Source of the DNA: Alphaproteobacteria bacterium
GTDB taxonomy: Bacteria > Pseudomonadota > Alphaproteobacteria > Rhizobiales > Xanthobacteraceae
DNA: 64,000 nt
Direction of reading: 5' to 3'
Assembly: GCA_005884685.1 (NCBI GenBank)
Contig: VBAH01000058.1
Location: 93,280 to 157,279, forward strand
The notes under the pieces were generated by a model, which had not been told where the DNA came from, searched no databases, and was given only the letters and a program-made list of their open reading frames with translations. The position numbers and the translations under genes were made by a program. This document shows, piece by piece, positions 28,818 to 36,805 of the stretch (within the stretch, counting starts at the first letter, position 1; each line of letters begins with the position of its first letter).

Positions 28818-30890
28818 CTAATCCTTGCACCAAGTGTCTTCCGTCAGATGCTGGGCGGCATAACTGTTGCACCAGCTGTTAAACATTAGCCAAAGCAGGA
28901 ACACGGCGAGCAAGGCGATCAACCCGGCCATCCAGGTGAGTTGCACGCCATAAATCACCATGATGATCACGGCAATGATGGCGAGAACCATCGCCAATAA
29001 AAGCGCGCACGCGACACAACAGTCGCTGCACTTCTTGTCGTACCAGAGAACAACGACCGACGTACCAAAAATTGAAATCGCCGCGCCCAGGTTTTGCCAG
29101 AAGGTATTGGACGTGCTGAAACTGAATAACCCGAGGAATGCCGCGCAGATGACCAGACTGACATAGATCGCAACAAGGATGAGGATTGCCTTGCACCAGC
29201 CTTTGCCGGCCTTTTGCGAGAAAATGTAACACAATTTGCAGAAACACCACGGCGGTGGTTTCGGCAATGGCGGACACACTGGATCCATTTTGCAATCTTC
29301 CGGCGCACAGGCCGGCACATGGACCTTGATGAGTTGTCCAAGACATTGTGACGGGTTCAGGACCGTCAGCGTGGCGTCGTAATCGCCCCCGGGATAGTGA
29401 TGCGACGCCGTAACCGTGTAATGCCCGCTGACATTGAATTGCAGCTGGGTTTGGTCGCCGTCGTCGAAATCGATCTCGAGCTTGGTCCCGGCATCCGGGC
29501 CGCAACCGGCGAAAACGTCGGCATCGACGGTAAACTCGACGCGGCGCAGGCATTTGCCAGCCACGTTCTCGCATCCCATGACGTTTGCAGAAAAGGAGTG
29601 GATCGTTGGGCATGCGGGCGGCACGTCGCATGGCTTGAGATCGATCGTCCGCACGATGCCCACGCAGTTGGGATACTGCAGGCCCGTCAGCTGTGCGGTG
29701 ATCGGCGCGTCGGCCGGATCGAGGACAAAGGTTTGAACGTTGGGCGATGCGCCGCTGGTAAGAAATGCATTCGAATTGACATTGGTGATCGCGTTGCCGT
29801 TACGGTCAAAGAAATGCCATTGCAGCGCTTCCGCCTGGCAGACCGCCGACGGCGGCGAAAAAAAGGTCTTGATTGTCACGGGGCTCTTGCAGCCGGCATC
29901 GCACGGACCGATGTCGATGACGACGTCAGTGATCACGGGACAACAATCGACCGGACAAACCGGCCCGAGATTCACCGGGATCGACACATCCGGACAATTG
30001 GTCGGCAGTGTGAAATGCAGCGTCGCGGTGGCTGAGGTCTGCGTTTGCGCATTGTAGGTATGGGAGATTACGACTGGCTGGGTACTGCTCGAGGTCAAAT
30101 AGACCGCAGTCGAATTCTGGTTATCTCCAAAGTCGATTTCGAAAACATAGGTGCACGCCAAATTGCTCACGTTCATCGACACTTCGAACTGAACGTCGCG
30201 CTGGCCCAACGCGTTGCACGGTCCGACGATCGTCTGGATTGTCGGAGCCACGCAGCAATCCGCCGTGCATTGTGCCACGTTGACCGAGATGGGAACCGGC
30301 GGACACGATGATGGAAGGATGTAGACGAAGCTGGCCTGGTAGGTCCCGCCGGCGGTCGCATTGTAAGGATGAGTGTCGGTGAAGGAAAAAGTGCCCGCGG
30401 ACGTAATGGTGTGCGCCGGCCCGTACGTCGTGTCGCCGAAAGCGAGATAGCCAACCAGCGGGAAGCATGTGGATGGCAGGGTGGACGGCACGTTGAACAC
30501 GATCGTGAAGGTGACCGACCGCTCGTTGTTGGCGTTGCACGCGCCGGGGACGTAGGTGATCTGGGGCGCGACACAACACGGATCGGTGCACTGGATCGGG
30601 CCGATGTAGGTATCCGAGGCACAACCGGGAATCGGAATGAGCGTAGTGGGGTCAACGCAATTGGCAGTAAGAGTAACGCTCGTCCCACACGGGCAGTTGA
30701 CCGCCAGATCTACAGTGACCGTCTCTGAAGCCGCCCCGGTAAGCGTGTAGACGTGGCTCGCCATGACCCCCGAACACTGCGCAATGAGCTGCAGCGTCTT
30801 GCAGCCACTCGCAACCACAGTGACGTGGAGGATCGAGCCAGTTCCCTGCGCGGTTGCTTGCAAACTCTGGATGATCAGAGAGCAGCTCAT
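28818..30890 (-). CDS. Cysteine-rich PKD-like repeat protein with C-terminal membrane domain
   Basis: Unrecognised 690-residue protein. Four to five Ig/PKD-like modules make up roughly residues 1-540. They show PKD hallmarks (DFGDNQN, DFDDGDQT, then HTY/HYPGGDYDATLTV), and successive modules are introduced by CC pairs (DPCCVAP, ADCCVAP, VDCCPV). A Pro/Cys linker (PPLPKPPPWCFCKLCY) follows, then about four transmembrane helices (e.g. AILILVAIYVSLVICAAFLG and ALLLAMVLAIIAVIIMVIYG) and a short tail. There are more than 40 cysteines in all. No N-terminal signal peptide is visible, which is odd for a disulfide-rich extracellular-type domain. The DNA is less GC-rich than the neighbours, suggesting acquisition. 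It stands alone between ilvD and lpdA. PKD domains usually mediate adhesion; the role here is unknown. Confidence 0.75.
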   Translation of the reverse strand: MSCSLIIQSLQATAQGTGSILHVTVVASGCKTLQLIAQCSGVMASHVYTLTGAASETVTVDLAVNCPCGTSVTLTANCVDPTTLIPIPGCASDTYIGPIQCTDPCCVAPQITYVPGACNANNERSVTFTIVFNVPSTLPSTCFPLVGYLAFGDTTYGPAHTITSAGTFSFTDTHPYNATAGGTYQASFVYILPSSCPPVPISVNVAQCTADCCVAPTIQTIVGPCNALGQRDVQFEVSMNVSNLACTYVFEIDFGDNQNSTAVYLTSSSTQPVVISHTYNAQTQTSATATLHFTLPTNCPDVSIPVNLGPVCPVDCCPVITDVVIDIGPCDAGCKSPVTIKTFFSPPSAVCQAEALQWHFFDRNGNAITNVNSNAFLTSGASPNVQTFVLDPADAPITAQLTGLQYPNCVGIVRTIDLKPCDVPPACPTIHSFSANVMGCENVAGKCLRRVEFTVDADVFAGCGPDAGTKLEIDFDDGDQTQLQFNVSGHYTVTASHHYPGGDYDATLTVLNPSQCLGQLIKVHVPACAPEDCKMDPVCPPLPKPPPWCFCKLCYIFSQKAGKGWCKAILILVAIYVSLVICAAFLGLFSFSTSNTFWQNLGAAISIFGTSVVVLWYDKKCSDCCVACALLLAMVLAIIAVIIMVIYGVQLTWMAGLIALLAVFLLWLMFNSWCNSYAAQHLTEDTWCKD

Positions 30891-30986
30891 AACGATCCGC
30901 CTTTTCTAAGCGGACGAGCCCGCATCCGGCCAGTATCTCGAATTAAAAGTGAACTTACAATCATTTACCATCGACAATTGTTACTC

Positions 30987-31006
30987 GCGGCGAGCTTTTT
31001 CGCCGC
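30987..31006 (-). terminator. Stem-loop between lpdA and the cysteine-rich protein gene
   Basis: A perfect seven-base-pair stem, read on the minus strand as GCGGCGA-AAAAGC-TCGCCGC, lies 45 bp after the lpdA stop and about 100 bp before the next start. There is no clean U-tract after it (GAGTAACAATTG), so it is a possible terminator or 5'-UTR hairpin rather than a certain one. Confidence 0.35.
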
Positions 31007-31050
31007 CGCACGCAACCAATAGTTGGGATACGCCCGCTTGGAGACGCCGC

Positions 31051-32472
31051 TCACATGTTGAGCACGCGGCCATAGGCGTCGAGCACCGCCTCTTTCATCG
31101 TCTCCGAAATGGTCGGGTGCGGGAAGATCGTGTGCATCAGCTCTTCCTCGGTGGTCTCGAGATTCATCGCGACCACGTACCCCTGGATCAGCTCGGTCAC
31201 CTCCGCGCCGACCATGTGGGCACCCAAGAGCGCGCCGGTCTTGCCGTCGAAGATCACCTTCACCATTCCCTGGTCCTCGCCGAGCGCAATCGCCTTGCCG
31301 TTGCCGACGAAGGGGAATTTGCCGACCCGCACGTCGAGCTTCTTCGCCTTGGCGGCGGCCTCGGTGAGGCCGACCGAGGCGACCTGCGGATGGCAGTAGG
31401 TGCAGCCCGGGATCAGGCTCTTGTCCATCGGATGCGGATGCATCCCCTTGATCGCCTCGACGCAGATCACCCCCTCATGCTCGGCCTTGTGCGCGAGCAT
31501 CGGCGGGCCCGCGACATCACCGATGGCGTAGATGCCGGGCACGTTGGTCTTGCAGAAGCCGTCGATCACGATGGTGCCACGGTCGGTCTTCACCCCGAGC
31601 TTTTCCAGGCCCAGGTTCTCGACATTGCCGACCACGCCGACCGCCGAGATCACGCGGTCGACAGTGATCTGCTGCGTGCCGCCCTTCCCGTCATCGATCG
31701 TCGCGGTAACGCTGTCAGCCTTGCGGTCGAGCTTGGTCACCTTGGCGCCGGTCATGATCTTGATGCCCTGCTTCTCAAATTGCTTCCGGGCGAACGCGGC
31801 GATCTCGGGGTCCTCGACGGGAAGGATCTGCGGCAGCACCTCGACGATGGTCACCTCGGCGCCCATCGTGCGGTAGAACGAGGCGAATTCGACGCCGATC
31901 GCACCGGAGCCGATGACGAGCAGCGACTTCGGCATGCGATCCGGGTTCATCGCCTCGAAATAGGTCCACACCAGCTTCTTGTCCGGCTCGAGGCCGGGAA
32001 ACACGCGCGGCCGCGCGCCGGTAGCGATAATGATGTGCTTGGCCTGATAGCTCCCCGGTCCGAGCGACCCTTTCGGGCTTTCCGTCTTCGAGGCCTTCAC
32101 GGTGATCTTGCCCGGCGCATCGATGACGGCCTCGCCCCAGATCACCGGGACCTTGTTCTTCTTCATCAGGAAGCCAACGCCGCTGTTCATCCGCCCCGCG
32201 ACGGCGCGCGAGCGCTTGATGACGGCGGCCGGGTCGAACGACACTTTTTCGGCCGAGAGCCCGTACTCCTTGGCGTGCTGCATGTAGTGGAAGATTTCCG
32301 CCGAGCGTAAGAGCGCCTTGGTCGGGATGCAGCCCCAATTCGAGCAGATGCCGCCGAGGAAATCGCGCTCGACGATCGCGGTCTTGAAGCCGAGCTGCGC
32401 GGCGCGGATCGCCGTCACATAGCCGCCGGGACCGGCGCCGATGATGATGATGTCGAAGGAGTTGTCGGGCAT
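31051..32472 (-). CDS. lpdA: Dihydrolipoyl dehydrogenase (E3)
   Basis: FAD enzyme that reoxidises dihydrolipoamide in the pyruvate dehydrogenase complex. The 473-residue protein has the N-terminal FAD loop IIIGAGPGGYVTAIRAAQLG and the redox-active disulfide in GGICSNWGCIPTKALL. The NAD-binding loop is VIGSGAIGVEFASFY, and the C-terminal dimer-interface His-Glu pair lies in the HTIFPHPTISE segment. It lies downstream of pdhABC, separated only by a small membrane protein gene, which supports a dedicated PDH E3 rather than a general one. Confidence 0.96.
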   Translation of the reverse strand: MPDNSFDIIIIGAGPGGYVTAIRAAQLGFKTAIVERDFLGGICSNWGCIPTKALLRSAEIFHYMQHAKEYGLSAEKVSFDPAAVIKRSRAVAGRMNSGVGFLMKKNKVPVIWGEAVIDAPGKITVKASKTESPKGSLGPGSYQAKHIIIATGARPRVFPGLEPDKKLVWTYFEAMNPDRMPKSLLVIGSGAIGVEFASFYRTMGAEVTIVEVLPQILPVEDPEIAAFARKQFEKQGIKIMTGAKVTKLDRKADSVTATIDDGKGGTQQITVDRVISAVGVVGNVENLGLEKLGVKTDRGTIVIDGFCKTNVPGIYAIGDVAGPPMLAHKAEHEGVICVEAIKGMHPHPMDKSLIPGCTYCHPQVASVGLTEAAAKAKKLDVRVGKFPFVGNGKAIALGEDQGMVKVIFDGKTGALLGAHMVGAEVTELIQGYVVAMNLETTEEELMHTIFPHPTISETMKEAVLDAYGRVLNM

Positions 32473-32561
32473 CGCCTACTCACTGTGATTGCCCGGCGAA
32501 GCTATAGGCTCGGCCGGGTCGTCACAATGGCAGGCGATGACCGCCGAATGCGCGCGACCGC

Positions 32562-33026
32562 CTAAGCGGTGGCACGCGCTCGCGCTGCGCGTCCGGTGAA
32601 TTGCAGGCACATGGCGGTAGCGAGTCCGAACACCACCTTCGAGACGAAGCTCACCCCGAGCGGTACAATCTCCACGAAGGCAGGATTGATCAGCGGCAGC
32701 ACGATCATGAAGTTGACCGCCCACACTACCGCAAGCACCCATGTCAGCGCGCCATAGAGCCGGGCGCCATCGAGACGCAGCGGTGCGAGTCCTGCCGCAA
32801 CGAGCATCCCGAGGGTCGCTGCGATAGCCATGTGAATCGCAAGGCCTGCCGCGGCGGGCGAGGACCCAGCGAGTCCTACCGTATCAGTGATGCCGCGCGC
32901 GACGGCTGCGGCATCGGTGCCGCTCACGGCAGCGTACAACGAGATCCAGGCGACTTCCGCGACACCTCCCGCCAGTCCAGCGAGTACGCCGATGGTCAAC
33001 AGCTGCCCGATTGTTTCCCGTTTCAT
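32562..33026 (-). CDS. Small four-helix membrane protein, FixK/FNR-box gene
   Basis: Unrecognised 154-residue integral membrane protein with four predicted helices: LLTIGVLAGLAGGVAEVAWI, GLAIHMAIAATLGMLVAAGL, LTWVLAVVWAVNFMIVLPLI and LGVSFVSKVVFGLATAMCL. A Glu lies in the first helix and an Asn in the third. I chose ATG 33026 (MKRETIGQ), with GGGAGAAGA upstream. A perfect FNR/FixK-type palindrome lies 85-98 bp upstream (33111-33124), so expression probably rises when oxygen falls. It is wedged between pdhC and lpdA, so the promoter could also drive lpdA. Function unknown. Confidence 0.75.
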   Translation of the reverse strand: MKRETIGQLLTIGVLAGLAGGVAEVAWISLYAAVSGTDAAAVARGITDTVGLAGSSPAAAGLAIHMAIAATLGMLVAAGLAPLRLDGARLYGALTWVLAVVWAVNFMIVLPLINPAFVEIVPLGVSFVSKVVFGLATAMCLQFTGRAARARATA

Positions 33027-33110
33027 ACCAGTCTTCTCCCTCTCGCTCGGCACGCGCGCAATGGCGCGCTTGCCCGAGCGCAAAGGCTAACCGGATCGGC
33101 GGGGAATGAA

Positions 33111-33124
33111 TTGATCTTAATCAA
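33111..33124 (-). promoter_or_regulatory. FNR/FixK-type binding site
   Basis: TTGATCTTAATCAA is an exact match to the FNR consensus TTGAT-N4-ATCAA and to the FixK form TTGA-N6-TCAA. It lies in the gap between pdhC and the four-helix membrane protein gene. If it acts at the usual position near -41.5, transcription would begin around 33076, giving a leader of about 50 bases before the start at 33026. Confidence 0.7.
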
Positions 33125-33138
33125 CGCCAAGGTGCAGA

Positions 33139-34524
33139 TCACACCACCATCATCACCGGGTTCTCGATCAGCCCTTTGAACGCCCCGATCAGCTCGGCGC
33201 CGAGCGCGCCGTCAACCGCGCGGTGGTCGCAGGAAAGCGTCACGCTCATCACATGCGCGGCGACAATCGCTCCCTTGCGCACGATCGGCCGCTCCTCGGC
33301 AGCACCTGCCGCCAAGATCGTCGCGTGCGGCGGATTGATCACCGCGGTGAAATCCTTGATGCCGTACATGCCGAGGTTGGACACCGCGGTGGTGCCGCCC
33401 TGATACTCTTGGGGTTTCAATTTTCTTGCCCGCGCGCGCGCGACCATGTCCTTGAGCTCGTTCGAGATCGTGGAGAGCGATTTCGTCTCGGCGTTGCGCA
33501 CGATCGGCGTGATCAGCCCGCCCGGCAGCGCCACCGCGACGCCGACGTCGGAGTGCTTGTGCTTGAGCATGCCGCTTTCGGTCCAGCTCACGTTCGCGTT
33601 CGGGATTTTCTGCAGCGCGAGCGCCAGCGCCTTGACGACGAAATCGTTGACCGAGAGCTTGTAGGCGGGCTTGCCTTCCTTGTCCTTCGGCGCGGACGCG
33701 TTGATCTCCTCGCGCGCGGCAAGGAGCGTGTCCACGACGCAGTCGATCGTCAGATAGAAATGCGGAATGGTCTGCGTCGATTGGGTCAGCCGCTGCGCAA
33801 TCGTGCGGCGCATGTTGTCGTGCGGGATGACCTCGTAGGAGCCGTCCTCGTAGAGCGCGCGGATCTTGTCGTCCGAGGGAAGCTGGATCGCGGGCGCGGC
33901 CGCTGTGGCCGGCGCGGCGGCGGGCGCTTTCAGCCCCTTGCCCTCCTTGGCAGCGGCGATGTCACGCGCGACGACCCGGCCATGCGGCCCGCTGCCGGTA
34001 ATGCGGGAGAGGTCGATGCCGGCTTCTTTGGCGAGCCGGCGCGCAAGTGGGGAGGAGAAGATACGGCCGTGGCCGTTTGATTTTGTGCCGTCCTTCGAGA
34101 CGGCCGCTGACGCGGCCTCCTCAGGACGAGGAGCTGATTTGGGCGCTGGAGCCGCCGACGCTCGTTCTTTCCCCGCCTCATCCTGAGGAGCGCCCGCAGG
34201 GCGCGTCTCGAAGGACGAGGCGGCCACCGGCTTCGCCGCAGGTGCGCTACCCGCGGCCGACGCCAACGCCTTCGCATCCTCCCCCTCGCCGGCCAACACG
34301 GCGATCAGCTGATTGACCGGAACGTCGGCAGTGCCTTCCGGCACGACGATCTTGGCCAATGTCCCCTCGTCGACCGCCTCGACTTCCATCGTCGCCTTGT
34401 CGGTCTCGATCTCGGCGATCACGTCGCCGGGCTTGACCTTCTCGCCTTCCTTCTTCAGCCACTTGGCGAGATTGCCCTTCTCCATCGTGGGAGAGAGCGC
34501 GGGCATCAGGATGTTGATCGGCAT
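33139..34524 (-). CDS. pdhC: Pyruvate dehydrogenase E2, dihydrolipoamide acetyltransferase
   Basis: Core of the PDH complex, 461 residues. One N-terminal lipoyl domain (residues 1-80, lipoyl Lys in [15 protein letters not shown]) is followed by a flexible linker and a peripheral subunit-binding domain (SPLARRLAKEAGIDLSRITG, about 155-190). The catalytic acyltransferase domain (about 230-461) ends with LSCDHRAVDGALGAE, containing the active-site His. The linker is unusual: residues about 102-117 and 132-146 are encoded by two inverted palindromic repeats of the family seen at 19985-20093. The gene follows two DUF5076 genes and pdhB. Confidence 0.95.
   Translation of the reverse strand: MPINILMPALSPTMEKGNLAKWLKKEGEKVKPGDVIAEIETDKATMEVEAVDEGTLAKIVVPEGTADVPVNQLIAVLAGEGEDAKALASAAGSAPAAKPVAASSFETRPAGAPQDEAGKERASAAPAPKSAPRPEEAASAAVSKDGTKSNGHGRIFSSPLARRLAKEAGIDLSRITGSGPHGRVVARDIAAAKEGKGLKAPAAAPATAAAPAIQLPSDDKIRALYEDGSYEVIPHDNMRRTIAQRLTQSTQTIPHFYLTIDCVVDTLLAAREEINASAPKDKEGKPAYKLSVNDFVVKALALALQKIPNANVSWTESGMLKHKHSDVGVAVALPGGLITPIVRNAETKSLSTISNELKDMVARARARKLKPQEYQGGTTAVSNLGMYGIKDFTAVINPPHATILAAGAAEERPIVRKGAIVAAHVMSVTLSCDHRAVDGALGAELIGAFKGLIENPVMMVV
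34088..34131 (-). repeat. Palindromic repeat (family 2) in frame inside pdhC, copy D
   Basis: On the minus strand this reads CCTCGTCCTGAGGAG, a GCCGCG...CGGC centre, then CGTCTCGAAGGACGG; it is nearly identical to the intergenic copy at 19985-20026. In pdhC it encodes about PRPEEAASAAVSKDG in the linker between lipoyl and subunit-binding domains, without breaking the frame. Confidence 0.85.
34176..34220 (+). repeat. Palindromic repeat (family 2) in frame inside pdhC, copy C
   Basis: Reads CCTCATCCTGAGGAG, a CGCCCGCAGGGCG centre, then CGTCTCGAAGGACGAGG on the plus strand, the same type as the reverse-complemented intergenic copy at 20048-20093. In the minus-strand pdhC frame it encodes about SSFETRPAGAPQDEAG. 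Copies C and D are in opposite orientation, 44 bp apart, as in the intergenic pair. Confidence 0.85.
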
Positions 34525-34529
34525 GGTTG

Positions 34530-34829
34530 TCAGCTCAGCGCGCTGGTGGTCCCGGGATCGGTCGGCGCGTCCATTTCGGCGTCGTAGATCGCGCGGATGC
34601 GCTCGACCGTTTCTTCCTCGCGGAACTTGTCCGCATAGATGCGCGCGACGTGCCGCGTGATGTCGGCAATCATCATGCCGAAGGCTTCCGGATCGTCGAA
34701 CGCGCGGCGCAGCGAGACATGCAGCGCACCGTCGATGACAACGGCGCGCAGGATTTCGATGCCGCCCTTCTCGAAGGCTTCGGGCGGCACATGCAGCGCA
34801 TCGAAAGTCGGCGCGTCCTTTTCGGTCAC
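34530..34829 (-). CDS. DUF5076-like small protein, second tandem copy
   Basis: A 99-residue soluble protein. Its core GALHVSLRRAFDDPEAFGMM and the segment IADITRHVARIYA align with the upstream neighbour's GELHMSLRRGFQDPGLWGLL and VDAARHVARAYA, so the two are tandem paralogues. It starts at a GTG that overlaps the preceding TGA (GTGA), with AAGGACA upstream; this explains why no ATG is found. The five-base gap to pdhC indicates co-translation with the PDH operon. Function unknown; the family recurs between pdhB and pdhC in Rhizobiales. Confidence 0.8.
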   Translation of the reverse strand: MTEKDAPTFDALHVPPEAFEKGGIEILRAVVIDGALHVSLRRAFDDPEAFGMMIADITRHVARIYADKFREEETVERIRAIYDAEMDAPTDPGTTSALS

Positions 34830-35125
34830 TGCGTGTCCTTGATCTCGGTGGTCTCGCTCGAGCCTTCCGGCGGCTCGCGGATCGCCTTCTCGAAGCCCGT
34901 CCGGATGCGCTCGAGCGCCTCCTCCTCGCTCACGATCTTGTCGTGCGCATAGGCGCGCGCGACGTGGCGCGCCGCATCGACGAGCAGCAGCCCCCACAGG
35001 CCGGGGTCCTGAAAGCCGCGGCGCAGCGACATGTGCAGTTCGCCGTTGTGCACGGCGATCCGCATCACCTCGTTGGCATCCTTGTCGCGCACCAGCGGCG
35101 GCGGATTGAGCGCATTGTAGGGCAC
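34826..35125 (-). CDS. DUF5076-like small protein, first tandem copy
   Basis: A 99-residue soluble protein with N-terminal ALNPPPLVRDKDANEVMRIA, a two-strand segment (HNGELHMSLRRGFQDPG) and a helix (VDAARHVARAYAHDKI), ending in an acidic tail. It begins 10 bp after pdhB and ends in a four-base overlap with its paralogue. Its steady location inside the PDH operon suggests a role with the complex, but no catalytic motif is visible and I assign none. Confidence 0.8.
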   Translation of the reverse strand: MPYNALNPPPLVRDKDANEVMRIAVHNGELHMSLRRGFQDPGLWGLLLVDAARHVARAYAHDKIVSEEEALERIRTGFEKAIREPPEGSSETTEIKDTQ

Positions 35126-35135
35126 TAGAAACTCC

Positions 35136-36536
35136 TTACCGGTAACTGACGGCTTTCGCCGCCGCGACGACTTCCGCGACCGAAGGCAGCGCGAGCTTTT
35201 CCAGGTTCGCCGCGTAGGGCATTGGCACGTCCTTGCCCGACACGCGCGCGACCGGGGCGTCGAGATAGTCGAAGGCCTTCTCCATGATGCGCGCGGCGAC
35301 TTCCGCGCCGACGCCCGACTGTTGCCAGCCTTCCTCCACCACGACGCAGCGCCCCGTCTTCTGCACCGACTTGACCACCGTCTCGGTGTCCATCGGCCGC
35401 AAGGTGCGCAGGTCGATCACCTCGGCATGGATGTGCTTCTTGGCGAGCTCTTCGGCCGCTTTCAGCGCGTAAGACATGCCGATCGACCATGCCACGATGG
35501 TGACGTTGTCGCCCGGCCGCACGATCTTGGCCTTGCCGATCGGCACGATGAAATCGTCGAGCTTCGGCACCGGGCCGGACTGCCCGTAGAGGATTTCGTT
35601 TTCAAGGAAGATCACCGGGTTGGGATCGCGGATCGCGGCCTTGAGCAGGCCCTTGGCGTCAGCGGCCGTGTAGGGCGCGATCACCTTCAGTCCGGGAACG
35701 TGCGAGTACCAGGCCGAATAGTCCTGTGAGTGCTGCGCGGCGACGCGCGCCGCCGCGCCGTTCGGGCCGCGGAATACGATCGAGCAGCCCATCTGCCCGC
35801 CCGACATATAGAGCGTCTTCGCCGCCGAGTTGATGATCTGATCGATCGCCTGCATGGCGAAGTTGAACGTCATGAACTCCACGATCGGCTTCAGGCCGGC
35901 CAGCGCAGCGCCGGTGCCAAGCCCGGCGAAGCCGTGCTCGGTGATCGGCGTGTCGATCACGCGGTCTGCGCCGAATTCCTGCAGCAAGCCCTGCGTGACC
36001 TTGTAGGCGCCCTGATATTCGGCGACCTCCTCGCCCATCACGAACACGTCCGGATCGCGCCGCATCTCCTCGGCCATCGCGTCGCGCAGAGCTTCGCGCA
36101 TCGTGATGGTGACCATCTCGGTGCCTTCCGGCACGTCCGGCCCGGGCTGCGCCTCGACAATCGGCGCCGCGGCGGATTTGTGCGCGATCTCAGGGGTTTC
36201 TTCGGCTTTCTCGGGCGCTGCCGGCGGTGCCGATTCGGCCGCCTTCTGCTGCGTCGCAGGCGCGCTTGCGGCCGTGATATCCGCGGCGCTCTCGCCGTCG
36301 CCGAGGATCACCGCGATCGGCGTGTTCACGGCGACATCGGCGGTGCCTTCGGGCACGAGGATCTTGCCGAGCGTGCCTTCGTCGACCGCCTCGACTTCCA
36401 TCGTCGCCTTATCGGTCTCGATCTCGGCGATCACGTCGCCGGTCTTCACCTTGTCGCCCTCGCTCTTCACCCACTTGGCGAGATTGCCCTTCTCCATCGT
36501 GGGCGAGAGCGCGGGCATCAGGACTTGCGTGGCCAT
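35136..36536 (-). CDS. pdhB: Pyruvate dehydrogenase E1 beta subunit with N-terminal lipoyl domain
   Basis: 466 residues, longer than the usual 330-residue E1 beta because residues 1-80 form a lipoyl domain ([20 protein letters not shown], lipoyl Lys in [15 protein letters not shown]). An Ala/Pro-rich linker follows (about 80-140). The transketolase-like domain starts at [20 protein letters not shown] and includes [16 protein letters not shown] and the C-terminal domain ([20 protein letters not shown]). The lipoylated E1 beta is a known alphaproteobacterial feature. With PdhA it decarboxylates pyruvate using thiamine diphosphate. Confidence 0.96.
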   Translation of the reverse strand: MATQVLMPALSPTMEKGNLAKWVKSEGDKVKTGDVIAEIETDKATMEVEAVDEGTLGKILVPEGTADVAVNTPIAVILGDGESAADITAASAPATQQKAAESAPPAAPEKAEETPEIAHKSAAAPIVEAQPGPDVPEGTEMVTITMREALRDAMAEEMRRDPDVFVMGEEVAEYQGAYKVTQGLLQEFGADRVIDTPITEHGFAGLGTGAALAGLKPIVEFMTFNFAMQAIDQIINSAAKTLYMSGGQMGCSIVFRGPNGAAARVAAQHSQDYSAWYSHVPGLKVIAPYTAADAKGLLKAAIRDPNPVIFLENEILYGQSGPVPKLDDFIVPIGKAKIVRPGDNVTIVAWSIGMSYALKAAEELAKKHIHAEVIDLRTLRPMDTETVVKSVQKTGRCVVVEEGWQQSGVGAEVAARIMEKAFDYLDAPVARVSGKDVPMPYAANLEKLALPSVAEVVAAAKAVSYR

Positions 36537-36544
36537 GGCTCACT

Positions 36545-36805
36545 CTACTTCGCGAAGCGGTGAAGGTTGGTGGACGCCGAAAACGCCGCGGCGCCGACCA
36601 GCAGGCAGGCGATGAACGCGACCAGCGCCTTGTTGACCTGTGCGGCCGGCTCGCCCCCGGCGGCGCGGATGCGCGGAAGCGCGAACGGCCAGGCAATGGC
36701 GAGCCAGCCGGCTCCTGCGCGCGCGCTCACGACCGCGCCGGCAATGAAGCTCGCGGCAGCGCCCGCGAGCGCCAGATAGACCAGCACCGTGGAAATCGCG
36801 GCCAT
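36545..36805 (-). CDS. Small membrane protein between pdhA and pdhB
   Basis: An 86-residue protein with two to three hydrophobic helices (VLVYLALAGAAASFIAGAVV, GWLAIAWPFALP, ALVAFIACLLVGAAAFSAS). Its ATG overlaps the pdhA stop by one base (TGATG) and it ends 8 bp before pdhB, so it belongs to the PDH operon. No family recognised. A TTG one codon upstream is a less likely start. Confidence 0.7.
   Translation of the reverse strand: MAAISTVLVYLALAGAAASFIAGAVVSARAGAGWLAIAWPFALPRIRAAGGEPAAQVNKALVAFIACLLVGAAAFSASTNLHRFAK

Noticed and set aside
28614..28889. 91-codon plus-strand frame opposite and before the cysteine-rich gene
   Set aside because: No ribosome site or known family; it overlaps the 3' end of the well-supported minus-strand gene.
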